A stretch of 32,387 nucleotides of DNA, taken from Chlamydia sp. 17-3921. GTDB taxonomy: Bacteria > Chlamydiota > Chlamydiia > Chlamydiales > Chlamydiaceae. The notes beneath the pieces are model-generated. The model was not told the origin of the DNA. It saw only the letters and a list, made by a program, of their open reading frames with translations, and did not search any database. Location: the NCBI RefSeq assembly GCF_902705545.1, contig NZ_CACSHH010000010.1:1-32387 (forward strand). The letters run 5' to 3'. Made by a program: the position numbers and the translations under genes. Positions 8,611 through 17,394 of the stretch are shown here, in pieces (the first letter of the stretch is position 1; each line of letters begins with the position of its first letter).

Positions 8611-11403
8611 TTAGAACCGGATTTTTCCTCCAAGATCTATGTTATAGCTTCTTGAAGAGCCTCGAAGTTCATAAGCAAACTGGCTAAACATTTCAACTTT
8701 AGGTGTGAATGCAAAGTGATTTCCTGCTCGGAGGAGCAGAGTTTGCCGTGCAAGATTTGTTCCAAGAGCTCTCCAAGAATCTCCACTAATCAAAAGAGTT
8801 GTTTTAGTGTTTGGATTATTACGAACAATATCAGGAACATAAGCAACAGTAAGATCGTAAGAAGCTGTTTCATTATTCAGAAGTTTTTCAAGTCTTACAC
8901 CGACAGGTACAGCAAGATTAAAGAGATTACTGCTTTCGAAAGAACGAGCTTCTGTACTGGTTTCTTTAAAGTCTTCTTGATGAGCGTAAGTTAACTGTAT
9001 TTTCATAAATGGAGAGAAAGAATTTAACCATCGCGTATGTTGTGTTGGAACAGGAACAAGTCCTCCAATTTCAATACCAAAGCCATCACTATTCCAACTA
9101 CTTTCAACTTCGGGTAAAGTTGTATAGGAAGTTTTCATATCATTAGTGGTATGACAATAAATTAGTTGTGCGTTGAACACTAAAGATAGTGGTTCCAAAG
9201 AGCTATAGTATCCTTCAGGAAGTAAGTTTGTGATATAGTCCATACGACCTATATGCTGAAAGTTTATAGCTCCAGCATAAGCTGTAGTTTGGTCTTTTGT
9301 AACTAAACGATCTTTATTTCTTCCAAAGAGCTGGCAAAAAGCTACATTAAAGATGTCTTCAGATACTGTAGGTGTAGTAGCTCCAATGATATAGCCTGAA
9401 GATTTATAACGGAATCCTTGTTGGGATGGAGTGTTATTTCTATTGAAGAAGTTGGCAATTCCTGATCCCCAAATACCTCGTTCTTCGTTAATTGCATAGG
9501 TGCTTCTGTTCATGACATCTTGAATAGCTCGAATGTCAACAAAAGATCCCCAAAGGCTATTGGGAACTAAGTTTCCTCTTCTTTCTGGATTTGGAATATA
9601 ACCTGTTTTTGTCCAAGCTATAGTTGCTGTTTTTGTTTTAGGATCTGATGTAGTAGTATCACTATCTACCCAAGTAGTTGCCCAAGTTCCTTGATAACCA
9701 TAATGCGTTGGAGTTTCCAGGGTAGGAGATTCAGGAACTTCAGAAGTTGTTGGTGTATTTTTAGAGGATAATTTTACAAAACCATAAGTTTGTGGATTTC
9801 TTAAATCATGGTTTTCATAAGAATTCCCTTGATTATCCATTAGAGTAATAGGACCTGAGAGAGAGACTACTTTATCTGTTGCTGTTGCAGAAAGTGTAGC
9901 TTGGCCATTATTTAGGGAATCCATGTTAATGGCTAAATTTTTAACAGTGACTCCTTCTGTGCTTGCTGATAGAGTAGTTCCAACGTCCATAAGAAGAGTA
10001 GATGTCGCTTCTTGATCGAATTTATTCGTATCAACAGTGACACCATCTTTCAAAATAAGTGTTCCACCCTTTAAAGTGACAGGTTGTTTAAATGTTGATT
10101 TGCGATTACCCTCTGTAGATTTTTCTGTTTCAGAGAGCCTTTCTCCAGAGAAAACAATGGATCCTCCATATGTTGTAGAAGAGTCAGCGGGGGTCTCATT
10201 AATGTTTAAGGCACTCGATGCTGTTCCTTCTCCTGTAACAGGATCATAGAAGAAAATAGAATTTCCGGAAGTTGCTCTAAGAGTTAAGAATTTAGCATTA
10301 CTCCCTAAATCAACAGAGCTTCTTGTAGCTGTTCCATTATTAATAACTTTATTGTCATTGAAGGTAATATTACTGTTGTCTGCGGAAATACTAATTTCCC
10401 CATCATTAGCAATGGCTATAGCTCCTCCCTTGGGAGAGGTTGTGTTTTCTGCAGAGTTATTAGAAAAAAGAATACCATCTCCTTCTCCAGAAGATAGAGA
10501 GAGTTTTTTTGCGTAAAGTGCTCCACCACTACCTTTTGCTATATTGTTTGTGAAAGAAATTTTTGAATTTCCTGTGATAGAAAGAGTCGGATCTGTTCCT
10601 CCATTCGTCTTGGTACAGCAAATGGCTCCGCCATTTCCTGTTGTCCCTTTTGCTGTGTTCCCATCAAAAAGGACAATTTTATTCCCTGCAATAGTGCAGT
10701 TGCCTTCTGCACAAATAGCACCTCCTGAAGTATCTCCAATATTACTTATAAAGGAAATTACACCTAAGTTCGATGAAATGTTAGAAGTGCTGGAGCAAAA
10801 AAGCGCTCCTCCTTTTTTGGCTGTTGTTGCAGAGTTTTGAAGAAAAGAAATAGAACCTGTATTCCCTGTTAATTCTAATGTTTTTGTGGAAATAGCTCCG
10901 CCATCTTCTGCAGAGAAATTATTAGAGAAAACTATAATGTGGCTATCTTTAAGATTTGTTGCTCCTTTAGAGATAATAGCCCCCTTACCAGTTGTTACGG
11001 TGGTTGCAGGAGATAATACGAAAGAAAGGTTATGGAATCCTTCTAGAGTCAAAGACTTATCTGCTGTCGATACGTCGATGGCACCGGGATTGGCTCCTGC
11101 ATCAATAGTGTTAAATGACATGGAGTGACCATTGCCGTCAAAAGTTAAATCTCCAGAAGCTTCTTTAAAACAAGATGTTGTGAGAGCTGTTCCTTTACCT
11201 GCATTAGAAATAGACATATCGCCAGTAAGAGAATATGTTGTTCCTTCTGCTTTTGTTGTGCTTTTGGGAGTGAATGTGCTATTTGCATCTCCGTTATAAC
11301 TGTCTGTTGGACCTAAAGGGATAGTTTCTGCAAATACTGAAAAGTTTGAAAGTGGGAGAGCTATAGCTGAGGAGATTAACAGCCAATACAGGGAACATTT
11401 CAT
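8611..11403 (-). CDS. Polymorphic outer membrane protein (Pmp 3 of this window), PmpG-type autotransporter
   Basis: 930 residues, a usual length for PmpG. The signal peptide is MKCSLYWLLISSAIALPLSN with cleavage likely after SVFA. The passenger has six GGA(I/L) motifs (EDGGAIST, KKGGALFCS, SGGAICAEG, GNGGAICCT, SGGALYAKK, KGGAIAIAND) and many FxxN motifs (FSNN, FLQN, FISN, FDGN, FTNN, FNDN). The NPERRGNLVPNSLWG segment near residue 604 marks the entry to the barrel, which ends GGKIRF. It is expected to be an exported surface protein. It shares a 42-bp identical DNA stretch with Pmp 2 in the segment just before NPERR. It is the only one of the six without the shared CTTGATTTC upstream element; a related TTGATA is present at 11464-11469 (minus strand). 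Confidence 0.95.
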   Translation of the reverse strand: MKCSLYWLLISSAIALPLSNFSVFAETIPLGPTDSYNGDANSTFTPKSTTKAEGTTYSLTGDMSISNAGKGTALTTSCFKEASGDLTFDGNGHSMSFNTIDAGANPGAIDVSTADKSLTLEGFHNLSFVLSPATTVTTGKGAIISKGATNLKDSHIIVFSNNFSAEDGGAISTKTLELTGNTGSISFLQNSATTAKKGGALFCSSTSNISSNLGVISFISNIGDTSGGAICAEGNCTIAGNKIVLFDGNTAKGTTGNGGAICCTKTNGGTDPTLSITGNSKISFTNNIAKGSGGALYAKKLSLSSGEGDGILFSNNSAENTTSPKGGAIAIANDGEISISADNSNITFNDNKVINNGTATRSSVDLGSNAKFLTLRATSGNSIFFYDPVTGEGTASSALNINETPADSSTTYGGSIVFSGERLSETEKSTEGNRKSTFKQPVTLKGGTLILKDGVTVDTNKFDQEATSTLLMDVGTTLSASTEGVTVKNLAINMDSLNNGQATLSATATDKVVSLSGPITLMDNQGNSYENHDLRNPQTYGFVKLSSKNTPTTSEVPESPTLETPTHYGYQGTWATTWVDSDTTTSDPKTKTATIAWTKTGYIPNPERRGNLVPNSLWGSFVDIRAIQDVMNRSTYAINEERGIWGSGIANFFNRNNTPSQQGFRYKSSGYIIGATTPTVSEDIFNVAFCQLFGRNKDRLVTKDQTTAYAGAINFQHIGRMDYITNLLPEGYYSSLEPLSLVFNAQLIYCHTTNDMKTSYTTLPEVESSWNSDGFGIEIGGLVPVPTQHTRWLNSFSPFMKIQLTYAHQEDFKETSTEARSFESSNLFNLAVPVGVRLEKLLNNETASYDLTVAYVPDIVRNNPNTKTTLLISGDSWRALGTNLARQTLLLRAGNHFAFTPKVEMFSQFAYELRGSSRSYNIDLGGKIRF

Positions 11404-11493
11404 AACGATTTCTCTAATACATTAAGGTTATTTTGCCGATAAGGTAAATGTGAAAAAAAGTCTATCAAAAAGAGTAGATGAATTTTTTTTCTT

Positions 11494-14271
11494 TTAGAAT
11501 AAGACTTTACTTCCAAGATTGATGTTGTAGCTTCTTGAAGAGCCTCGTAATTCAAAAGCAAACTTACTAAACATTACAAGATTTGGTGTTGCGGCATAGT
11601 GTGCTTCTGTTCGAGAAATAACAGCTTGTCTTGAAAGATTTGTTCCCAGTGTTTTCCAAGTAGCATCATTCATTAAAAGTGTTGTCATGCTATAGGGATT
11701 CTTACGATAAATATCTGGAGTATACATAAATGTTGTGTTTAACGTTGCTCTGGTCATTTTGCTCTCAAAAGTTATACCAATAGGAAGAGAGACATTAATA
11801 AGATTAGAGCTATCAAAAGATCGAGCGTTATTACCAAGCTCTTTGAATTCTTTTTGATGAGCGCAAACAACTTCTGCTTTGAGGATAGGAGCTATACTAT
11901 AAAAGCTTTTGAATCCCTTGGAAAAATAAAACGGCATGGTACCGATAAGTTCCGCTGCAAAGCAGTCATTGCTCCAACTACTTTTTACCTCTTCAGGAAC
12001 AAAAGTATAGCGGGTAGTCATGTCGTTATTTGTGTAACTATAGCTGACTTGAGCTTCAAAAATGAAATCGTGAACGTTTTCTTTAGCAAATTGATTATCA
12101 AAGAAGAACCAAAAAGGATGATAGAGATAGCCTGCATGCTGGAAGTACAAAGAGCCTGCATAAATTGTAGAGTAATTTTTTGCTAAAAAATGATCTCTGT
12201 CATTTCCGTAGAGCTGACAAAAGGCGAGGCTAATAATATCTTTCGAAGAGAGGAGTTTAGATGTTCCTATTACATAGCCAGAACTTGTATGTTGGTATCC
12301 TCGATTAGTGAGAGTAGAATCTTTATGAAGAAAGTTCGCAAGTCCAGCTCCCCAGAGACTCCAAGGGTTTTTCCCCTCGTGGAAACTTGTTTTTACAACT
12401 TGTTGAAAAGCACGAATATCGATGCATGATCCCCAAAGGATATTAGGAACCAGAGAAGTTACTCTTTCCGGATTGGGAATATAGCCTGTTTTTTCCCATG
12501 TTAACGTTGCTGTTTTTGAATCTGTTGCTTCTGTCCAAGATACAGACCACTTTCCTTGATAACCGTAGTGTGATTCAGGATTAAAGAGAGTTGGATCCAA
12601 ATTTTCTGTATGGATATTGGTAAGAGTTGTTGAAAGCTGTAAGAAAGAAAAAACTTTGTTTTGATCGAATGTTAAATTTTCGTAGGCTTGTCCCGAAGCA
12701 TCAATAAGAGTAAGACGTCCTGATAGATTTATGTTGCTTGTTGTAGGAGCTTTCAATGTTGCTTTTTTTGTCGTATCTAATGAACCTACATTGATTGTAA
12801 GATTTGAAACGCTTAAATTCCCTTCGCTTTCTAACGTTGTACCTGTATCCATAATAAGAGAGGTAGTTTCATGTTGCTGAAAGCTACTTGTTACAAGTAT
12901 AGCTCCATTTTTAAGAACTAAGCTTCCACCGACCAGTGCCACAGGTTGTTTAATTGTTGATTTAAGATTTACTTCTTTTAAGGCTTCTTCTGCGTTCAGT
13001 TGCTCTCCAGAGAAAACTATAGATCCTTGATAGGTGGGATTCCAAGGAGTATCTGCAGCATTAATTTCCAATGTTTCTGTTGCTGCTGTTGTTGAAGAAG
13101 TTGTTATAGGGTCATAGAAAAAGATCGCATTTCCAGCAGATGCCCGTAATTTTGAGAATATTGCAGAATTTCCCATATCGAGAGCATTTCTTGTTATTGT
13201 TTTTGTGGGGTCTGTTCCTGTTATGAGTTTGTTCTCGGAAAAGGTAATATTTCCAGCATCTGCAGAAAGACTTAACTTACCAGAATCCGCGATTGCGATT
13301 GCGCCACCTTTAGCTGAAGTACTATTCGTTACGGAATTGTTTTTGAATAAGGTAGGGCCTTGAGCTGATAAAACTAGTTGATTCGTATAAATGGCTCCAC
13401 CATTGCTTGTGGAAGAGTTAGAAGAGAATGTTAGGTGTTGGTTCCCTGAAAGAGTAAGAATTGGGGCAGGTGTTGCGGGTACAGTAGTGGTTGCAGCCTT
13501 GCTGCAATAAATAGCTCCACCGTTTCCTGTAGTTCCTGTTGTGGTGTTTCCCTCAAAGCTTACTACATAATTATTTGTAATAAAGCCATTGCCCTCACAG
13601 TAAAGAGCTCCACCTAATGCTGCAGAATTTCCTATGAAAGTAGCAGACCCTTGTGTATCACCAATTTTTGCTTCTCCCGTAGTATAGAGAGCTCCACCAT
13701 TTGTTGTTGCAGAGTTCTTTTGAAATGAAAGAGCTGTGTTGCCACAAAATGTTATAGTATTAGCATTGAGGGCTCCGCCACTTTCTGTGGTTGCATTTTT
13801 GTCAAAAACTACATTTTTATTTTTTTGAAAGAGAGCAGGGCCTGTAGCTTTAACAGCCCCTTTTCCTCCTGTAGTAGGAGAATCAACAAAAAATAAATCA
13901 GAAAAATCTGACAGTTTTAAGATTTTTCCTGTAGCCGTATTGCTAATAGCAGCTCCTTCTGTAGAGTTAGCATTGATAGTATCAAAACTTAGAGAATATC
14001 CGTTGCCAATGAAAATTAGATCTCCTGCTGTTGCTTTGAAACAACTTCCTGTGAGTGGGGTTGGATTTCCTGCGTCAGAAATGGAAACGTTCTCTAAAAG
14101 CCTTAGGGTATTCCCATTTGCATCAGACAATTGCATAGGAGAGAATACTTCGGGTCCTTTGAAGCTATGTTTTGCAGTAAGATCGTTAGTTGCTGCAAAT
14201 GCTGAGAAATTAAAGGAAAAAGAGAGAGCTGTAGTTGAAGAGATTAAAAACCAATAAAACGAGGTTTTCAT
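11494..14271 (-). CDS. Polymorphic outer membrane protein (Pmp 4 of this window), PmpG-type autotransporter
   Basis: 925 residues. The signal peptide MKTSFYWFLISSTTALSFSF ends near FSAFA. There are six GGA(I/L) motifs (ESGGALNAN, TNGGALYTT, ALGGALYCE, GNGGAIYCS, SNGGAIYTN, AKGGAIAIAD) and FxxN motifs (FIGN, FDKN, FQKN, FEGN, FSSN, FKNN, FSEN). NPERVTSLVPNILWG near residue 600 precedes the C-terminal barrel, which ends GSKVLF. The final phenylalanine and barrel strands support outer membrane insertion. It is most like Pmp 3 and Pmp 5 in layout, with only a short Thr/Pro segment (ATTTVPATPAPI) instead of a long linker. Only 90 bp separate its stop from the Pmp 3 start, and I see no strong terminator there, so read-through into Pmp 3 is possible. 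Confidence 0.95.
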   Translation of the reverse strand: MKTSFYWFLISSTTALSFSFNFSAFAATNDLTAKHSFKGPEVFSPMQLSDANGNTLRLLENVSISDAGNPTPLTGSCFKATAGDLIFIGNGYSLSFDTINANSTEGAAISNTATGKILKLSDFSDLFFVDSPTTGGKGAVKATGPALFQKNKNVVFDKNATTESGGALNANTITFCGNTALSFQKNSATTNGGALYTTGEAKIGDTQGSATFIGNSAALGGALYCEGNGFITNNYVVSFEGNTTTGTTGNGGAIYCSKAATTTVPATPAPILTLSGNQHLTFSSNSSTSNGGAIYTNQLVLSAQGPTLFKNNSVTNSTSAKGGAIAIADSGKLSLSADAGNITFSENKLITGTDPTKTITRNALDMGNSAIFSKLRASAGNAIFFYDPITTSSTTAATETLEINAADTPWNPTYQGSIVFSGEQLNAEEALKEVNLKSTIKQPVALVGGSLVLKNGAILVTSSFQQHETTSLIMDTGTTLESEGNLSVSNLTINVGSLDTTKKATLKAPTTSNINLSGRLTLIDASGQAYENLTFDQNKVFSFLQLSTTLTNIHTENLDPTLFNPESHYGYQGKWSVSWTEATDSKTATLTWEKTGYIPNPERVTSLVPNILWGSCIDIRAFQQVVKTSFHEGKNPWSLWGAGLANFLHKDSTLTNRGYQHTSSGYVIGTSKLLSSKDIISLAFCQLYGNDRDHFLAKNYSTIYAGSLYFQHAGYLYHPFWFFFDNQFAKENVHDFIFEAQVSYSYTNNDMTTRYTFVPEEVKSSWSNDCFAAELIGTMPFYFSKGFKSFYSIAPILKAEVVCAHQKEFKELGNNARSFDSSNLINVSLPIGITFESKMTRATLNTTFMYTPDIYRKNPYSMTTLLMNDATWKTLGTNLSRQAVISRTEAHYAATPNLVMFSKFAFELRGSSRSYNINLGSKVLF

Positions 14272-14308
14272 GACAGAATACTATGGGTAGTTTCAAAAGA
14301 TATTTGAT

Positions 14309-14337
14309 CGAATACATCAATAAAATAAAGAAATCAA
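14309..14337 (-). promoter_or_regulatory. Candidate promoter of Pmp 4
   Basis: TTGATT (plus 14332-14337), a 17-bp spacer, then TATTCG (14309-14314), 38 bp before the Pmp 4 ATG. Sequence around the -35 is identical to that before Pmp 2 and Pmp 5 over 12 bases. Confidence 0.45.
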
Positions 14338-14365
14338 GGGAGAAAGGTAGAAGTAAGATGTTTAG

Positions 14366-14395
14366 AATTCTTCCCAAGTTGAATTGGGAAGAATT
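14366..14395 (-). terminator. Hairpin directly after the Pmp 5 stop codon, putative terminator
   Basis: A perfect 12-bp inverted repeat, AATTCTTCCCAA and TTGGGAAGAATT, with a 6-base loop, begins one base after the Pmp 5 stop. The sequence after it on the minus strand is not a clean T run, so it may act as a 3' stabiliser as well as a terminator. Confidence 0.55.
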
Positions 14396-14396
14396 A

Positions 14397-17267
14397 TTAA
14401 AATACAAAACTTGTTCCTATATCAAAGTTATAGAGACGAGAAGAACCACGGAATTCAAAAGCAAATTGACAAAACATCTCTAGAAAAGGATTAAAGCGAG
14501 AATGATTTGTAATTTGAGTAGAAATTGTTTGTCTTGCAGGATTAGCTCCCAAAGTTTCCCAGCTATCCCGGCTTACTAATAAGGTGGTGAAGTTGTCGGG
14601 GTTTTGACGATAGGCATCTATGGAATATGTCAACGCTAGAGATTGTTTGCTTGAAGAGATTTTAGATTGTCTTTCAAATCTCATTCCCATAGGAATGGAG
14701 AAGTTCACTAGCTTGCTGGGTTCAAAGCCTCGGCTTTCTGCAGAAGCTCGTTCTTGAAAGCGTTGTTGGCGGCCATAGATATACTGAGCATTGACGAATG
14801 GAGAATAATCTATTTGCCAAGATGAAGATAGAGATTTTGGAGCTAGATTTGCGCCGACTTCTATTCCGAAGTTGTTGTTTCTCCAAGATCCATGTGCTGT
14901 AGAATAACGCGTATAATGCGTTTTCATATGGTTGTCGGTATGTGTATAGGTAAGATGAGCATTGAGAATCACATTCTGTTTTTGCGGCGCTGTAGAGAGA
15001 ATTTTTGGTGTTGTTTGGGCTTTTCCCCAGAGGGTATTTAAAATGTTGAATAAGGGAGTTGTGTGTTGGTAATAGAGCGTTGCACCATAGGTATCAGAAT
15101 GATTTTTGGTAACCACATGATCCTTATCTCTTCCTGAGAGTTGACAGAAAGCAACTGATAGGAGGTCATCAGATGGCATGATTTTATTTCCACCTAAAGC
15201 ATAACCTCCACTTAAATGTCGAAAACCTTGCCTCGATCTTCTTCTGTCTTGATGATAGAAATTCGTAATTCCTGAAATCCAAACACTTTGTGGTAAATAG
15301 GTATGCTGAGTATGGTTTTTCATAAGACCATGAATAGAGCGCATATCTATAACGTTTCCCCAAAGGCTATTGGGAACTAAAGAAGTGTTTCTTTCCGAAT
15401 TGGGAGTGTAACCCGTTTTAGTCCAAGAAACAGTGGCAGATTTTGTTGTTCCCGTTGTCGTCCAGTCTAAAGACCAGTAACCTTGATAACCATAATGTGT
15501 TGAGGGATCCAAGCTTGTTGTTAGAGGAATCGCCGCTACAGAAGCGACTCCTGTTCCGCTTGTAGAGACTTCAAGAAGAGAGAACATTTGAGGATTTCTT
15601 AGAGTATGATCTTCATAGAAATCACCATATTCATCTACAAGTCCTACAGGGCCAGTTATTGTGATATTTTTATTTTCCGGAGTTTTAACTGTAGCCTTTT
15701 TGCCATTACTTAAAGAGGATAGATTGATGTTGAGGCGATTTAAGGAAATGTCATCACTTGTAGCTTCTAACGTTGTTCCCGTATCCATAACAACAGTTGC
15801 TTGCTCATCCTGGGTGAGACTACTCAACTTAACTGTGACACCTTTTTTAAGAACTAACTTTCCATTAGCTAGTTTTACAGGAGATTTGATAGTTGATACC
15901 AGATTTTCTACTACTGCAGTTTCTTCTGCATTGAGCTTTTCCCCAGAGAAAACTATAGATCCTGTGTATATTGTTCCATCAGCATCAGAAGGATTTAATA
16001 ACAGTGTAGAAGGAGGAGTTGTGGTTGGAACTGAGGCTGGTGCCGAGGCTGTTACAGTTGGCTGTGGTTGAGGCTGTGGTACTGGGGGAGAAGTAGGTGT
16101 TGTACTATGGGTTATAGGATCATAAAAGAAAATGTTGTTTCCCGCAGATGCTGCCATCATGCTAATTGTAGCATCATCCTCTAGGTTTATAGCGCTTCTT
16201 TTTACATTTGTTGCATCAACGATTATCGTGTTGCCTAGAAAGGAAATATCTCCTTTATCTGCAGAAAGTACAAGAGAACCTTTTGGTGCAATCGCAATAG
16301 CACCGCCTTTTCCAGGATTCGTTGTACTTCCACTTTTATTGAAAAGGAATTCTGTTGGACCATTTGCGATGAGGAATAGTTTTTTGGCATAAATAGCTCC
16401 CCCATTGCCTTCGGCAGAATTGTAACTAAAGTTGATAGAAGCATTTTCTTCAAACTTAAGTTCTGGATTGAGTGTGGATCCATTCGCAAAACTATTTATA
16501 GCTCCACCATGAGCATTTTCTCCTGTTGTAGAGTTATTGATAAAAAAGATTTGACCATTACGCTCGATATCAGTGGATCCTTTAGAAGATAGAGCACCAC
16601 CTCCAGATTCCTTGGCAGAATTGTTAGTAAAGATTAACGAACCTAAATTTTCTTGAAGAGTCAATGTCGTTTCACTTGATACAGCTCCGCCTTGTTTATC
16701 GGAGGTATTTCCTTGAAACGTTATGTTTCCTTTTGTGCCTGATAAAGAGAAGTATTTGGCTTTAAAAGCTCCACCGTCGTTTGTAGAAAAATTGTTTAAT
16801 GCAAGGAAATGATCTACTTTAGAAATTGTTAATCCCCCTCCGGAAGTAGCAGCTCCCGAGCCTGTGGTCACTGTGCTAGCAGGAGCATTTTTAAAAGTAA
16901 GACTATAAAATCCCGAAAGAGTTAAGTTTTTGTCTGTTGTAGTCTTGATTGCTGTAGGATGGGCTCCAGCATCAATAGTGTTGAAAATTAAGGAGTGGCC
17001 TTGTCCTAGGAAGGAAAGGTGTCCAGCTGTATCGTTGAAGCAGCTTTTTTCTAGCGGAGTCGGAATACCTGCAGAGTAGATAGAAATATCGTTAAGAAGA
17101 GTATAGGTAGTCCCTTCTGCATCACTAGTTTCTTTTGGAGAATAGATGGTGTTTTCTGTTCCATCAAAGCTTTCTTTTAGATCGACATTAGCTGCTTGAG
17201 CAGAAAAATTTAGAGAGAAAAAAAATAGAGCAGGAGAAAAAAATAACCAAGAGCTTGAGGGCTTCAT
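14397..17267 (-). CDS. Polymorphic outer membrane protein (Pmp 5 of this window), PmpG-type autotransporter
   Basis: 956 residues. The signal peptide (MKPSSSWLFFSPALFFFSLN and following) ends near AQA. The passenger has GGAF, GGAV, GGAL and three GGAI motifs (NDGGAFKAK, KQGGAVSSE, GGGALSSK, AHGGAINSF, GNGGAIYAK, KGGAIAIAP), with FxxN motifs such as FQGN, FTNN, FINN and FLGN. A Pro/Gln/Thr/Ala-rich linker at about residues 390-425 contains PQPQPQP followed by ASAPAS, in the same place as the linker of Pmp 2. NSERNTSLVPNSLWG near residue 620 leads into the barrel, which ends IGTSFVF. It is expected to be a surface autotransporter. It has its own promoter candidate and a strong hairpin after the stop. 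Confidence 0.95.
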   Translation of the reverse strand: MKPSSSWLFFSPALFFFSLNFSAQAANVDLKESFDGTENTIYSPKETSDAEGTTYTLLNDISIYSAGIPTPLEKSCFNDTAGHLSFLGQGHSLIFNTIDAGAHPTAIKTTTDKNLTLSGFYSLTFKNAPASTVTTGSGAATSGGGLTISKVDHFLALNNFSTNDGGAFKAKYFSLSGTKGNITFQGNTSDKQGGAVSSETTLTLQENLGSLIFTNNSAKESGGGALSSKGSTDIERNGQIFFINNSTTGENAHGGAINSFANGSTLNPELKFEENASINFSYNSAEGNGGAIYAKKLFLIANGPTEFLFNKSGSTTNPGKGGAIAIAPKGSLVLSADKGDISFLGNTIIVDATNVKRSAINLEDDATISMMAASAGNNIFFYDPITHSTTPTSPPVPQPQPQPTVTASAPASVPTTTPPSTLLLNPSDADGTIYTGSIVFSGEKLNAEETAVVENLVSTIKSPVKLANGKLVLKKGVTVKLSSLTQDEQATVVMDTGTTLEATSDDISLNRLNINLSSLSNGKKATVKTPENKNITITGPVGLVDEYGDFYEDHTLRNPQMFSLLEVSTSGTGVASVAAIPLTTSLDPSTHYGYQGYWSLDWTTTGTTKSATVSWTKTGYTPNSERNTSLVPNSLWGNVIDMRSIHGLMKNHTQHTYLPQSVWISGITNFYHQDRRRSRQGFRHLSGGYALGGNKIMPSDDLLSVAFCQLSGRDKDHVVTKNHSDTYGATLYYQHTTPLFNILNTLWGKAQTTPKILSTAPQKQNVILNAHLTYTHTDNHMKTHYTRYSTAHGSWRNNNFGIEVGANLAPKSLSSSWQIDYSPFVNAQYIYGRQQRFQERASAESRGFEPSKLVNFSIPMGMRFERQSKISSSKQSLALTYSIDAYRQNPDNFTTLLVSRDSWETLGANPARQTISTQITNHSRFNPFLEMFCQFAFEFRGSSRLYNFDIGTSFVF

Positions 17268-17306
17268 CTGTAATATGCTTTTTTTGAAACTAAAGAATTA
17301 CTCGAG

Positions 17307-17335
17307 CCGATACTACAAAGAAAAAAAGAAATCAA
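17307..17335 (-). promoter_or_regulatory. Candidate promoter of Pmp 5
   Basis: TTGATT (plus 17330-17335), 17 bp, then TATCGG (17307-17312), 40 bp before the start codon. It has the same CTTGATTTCTTT context as Pmp 2 and Pmp 4. Confidence 0.45.
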
Positions 17336-17394
17336 GAAACAAAGCTTTGATGCAATTTATAGGAGAAAATTTTTCCTTTACCTAAGTCTCAACC

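Noticed and set aside
14283-14483. 66-codon plus-strand frame over the Pmp 4/5 junction
   Set aside because: It crosses the hairpin and the antisense end of Pmp 5, with no start signal; chance frame.
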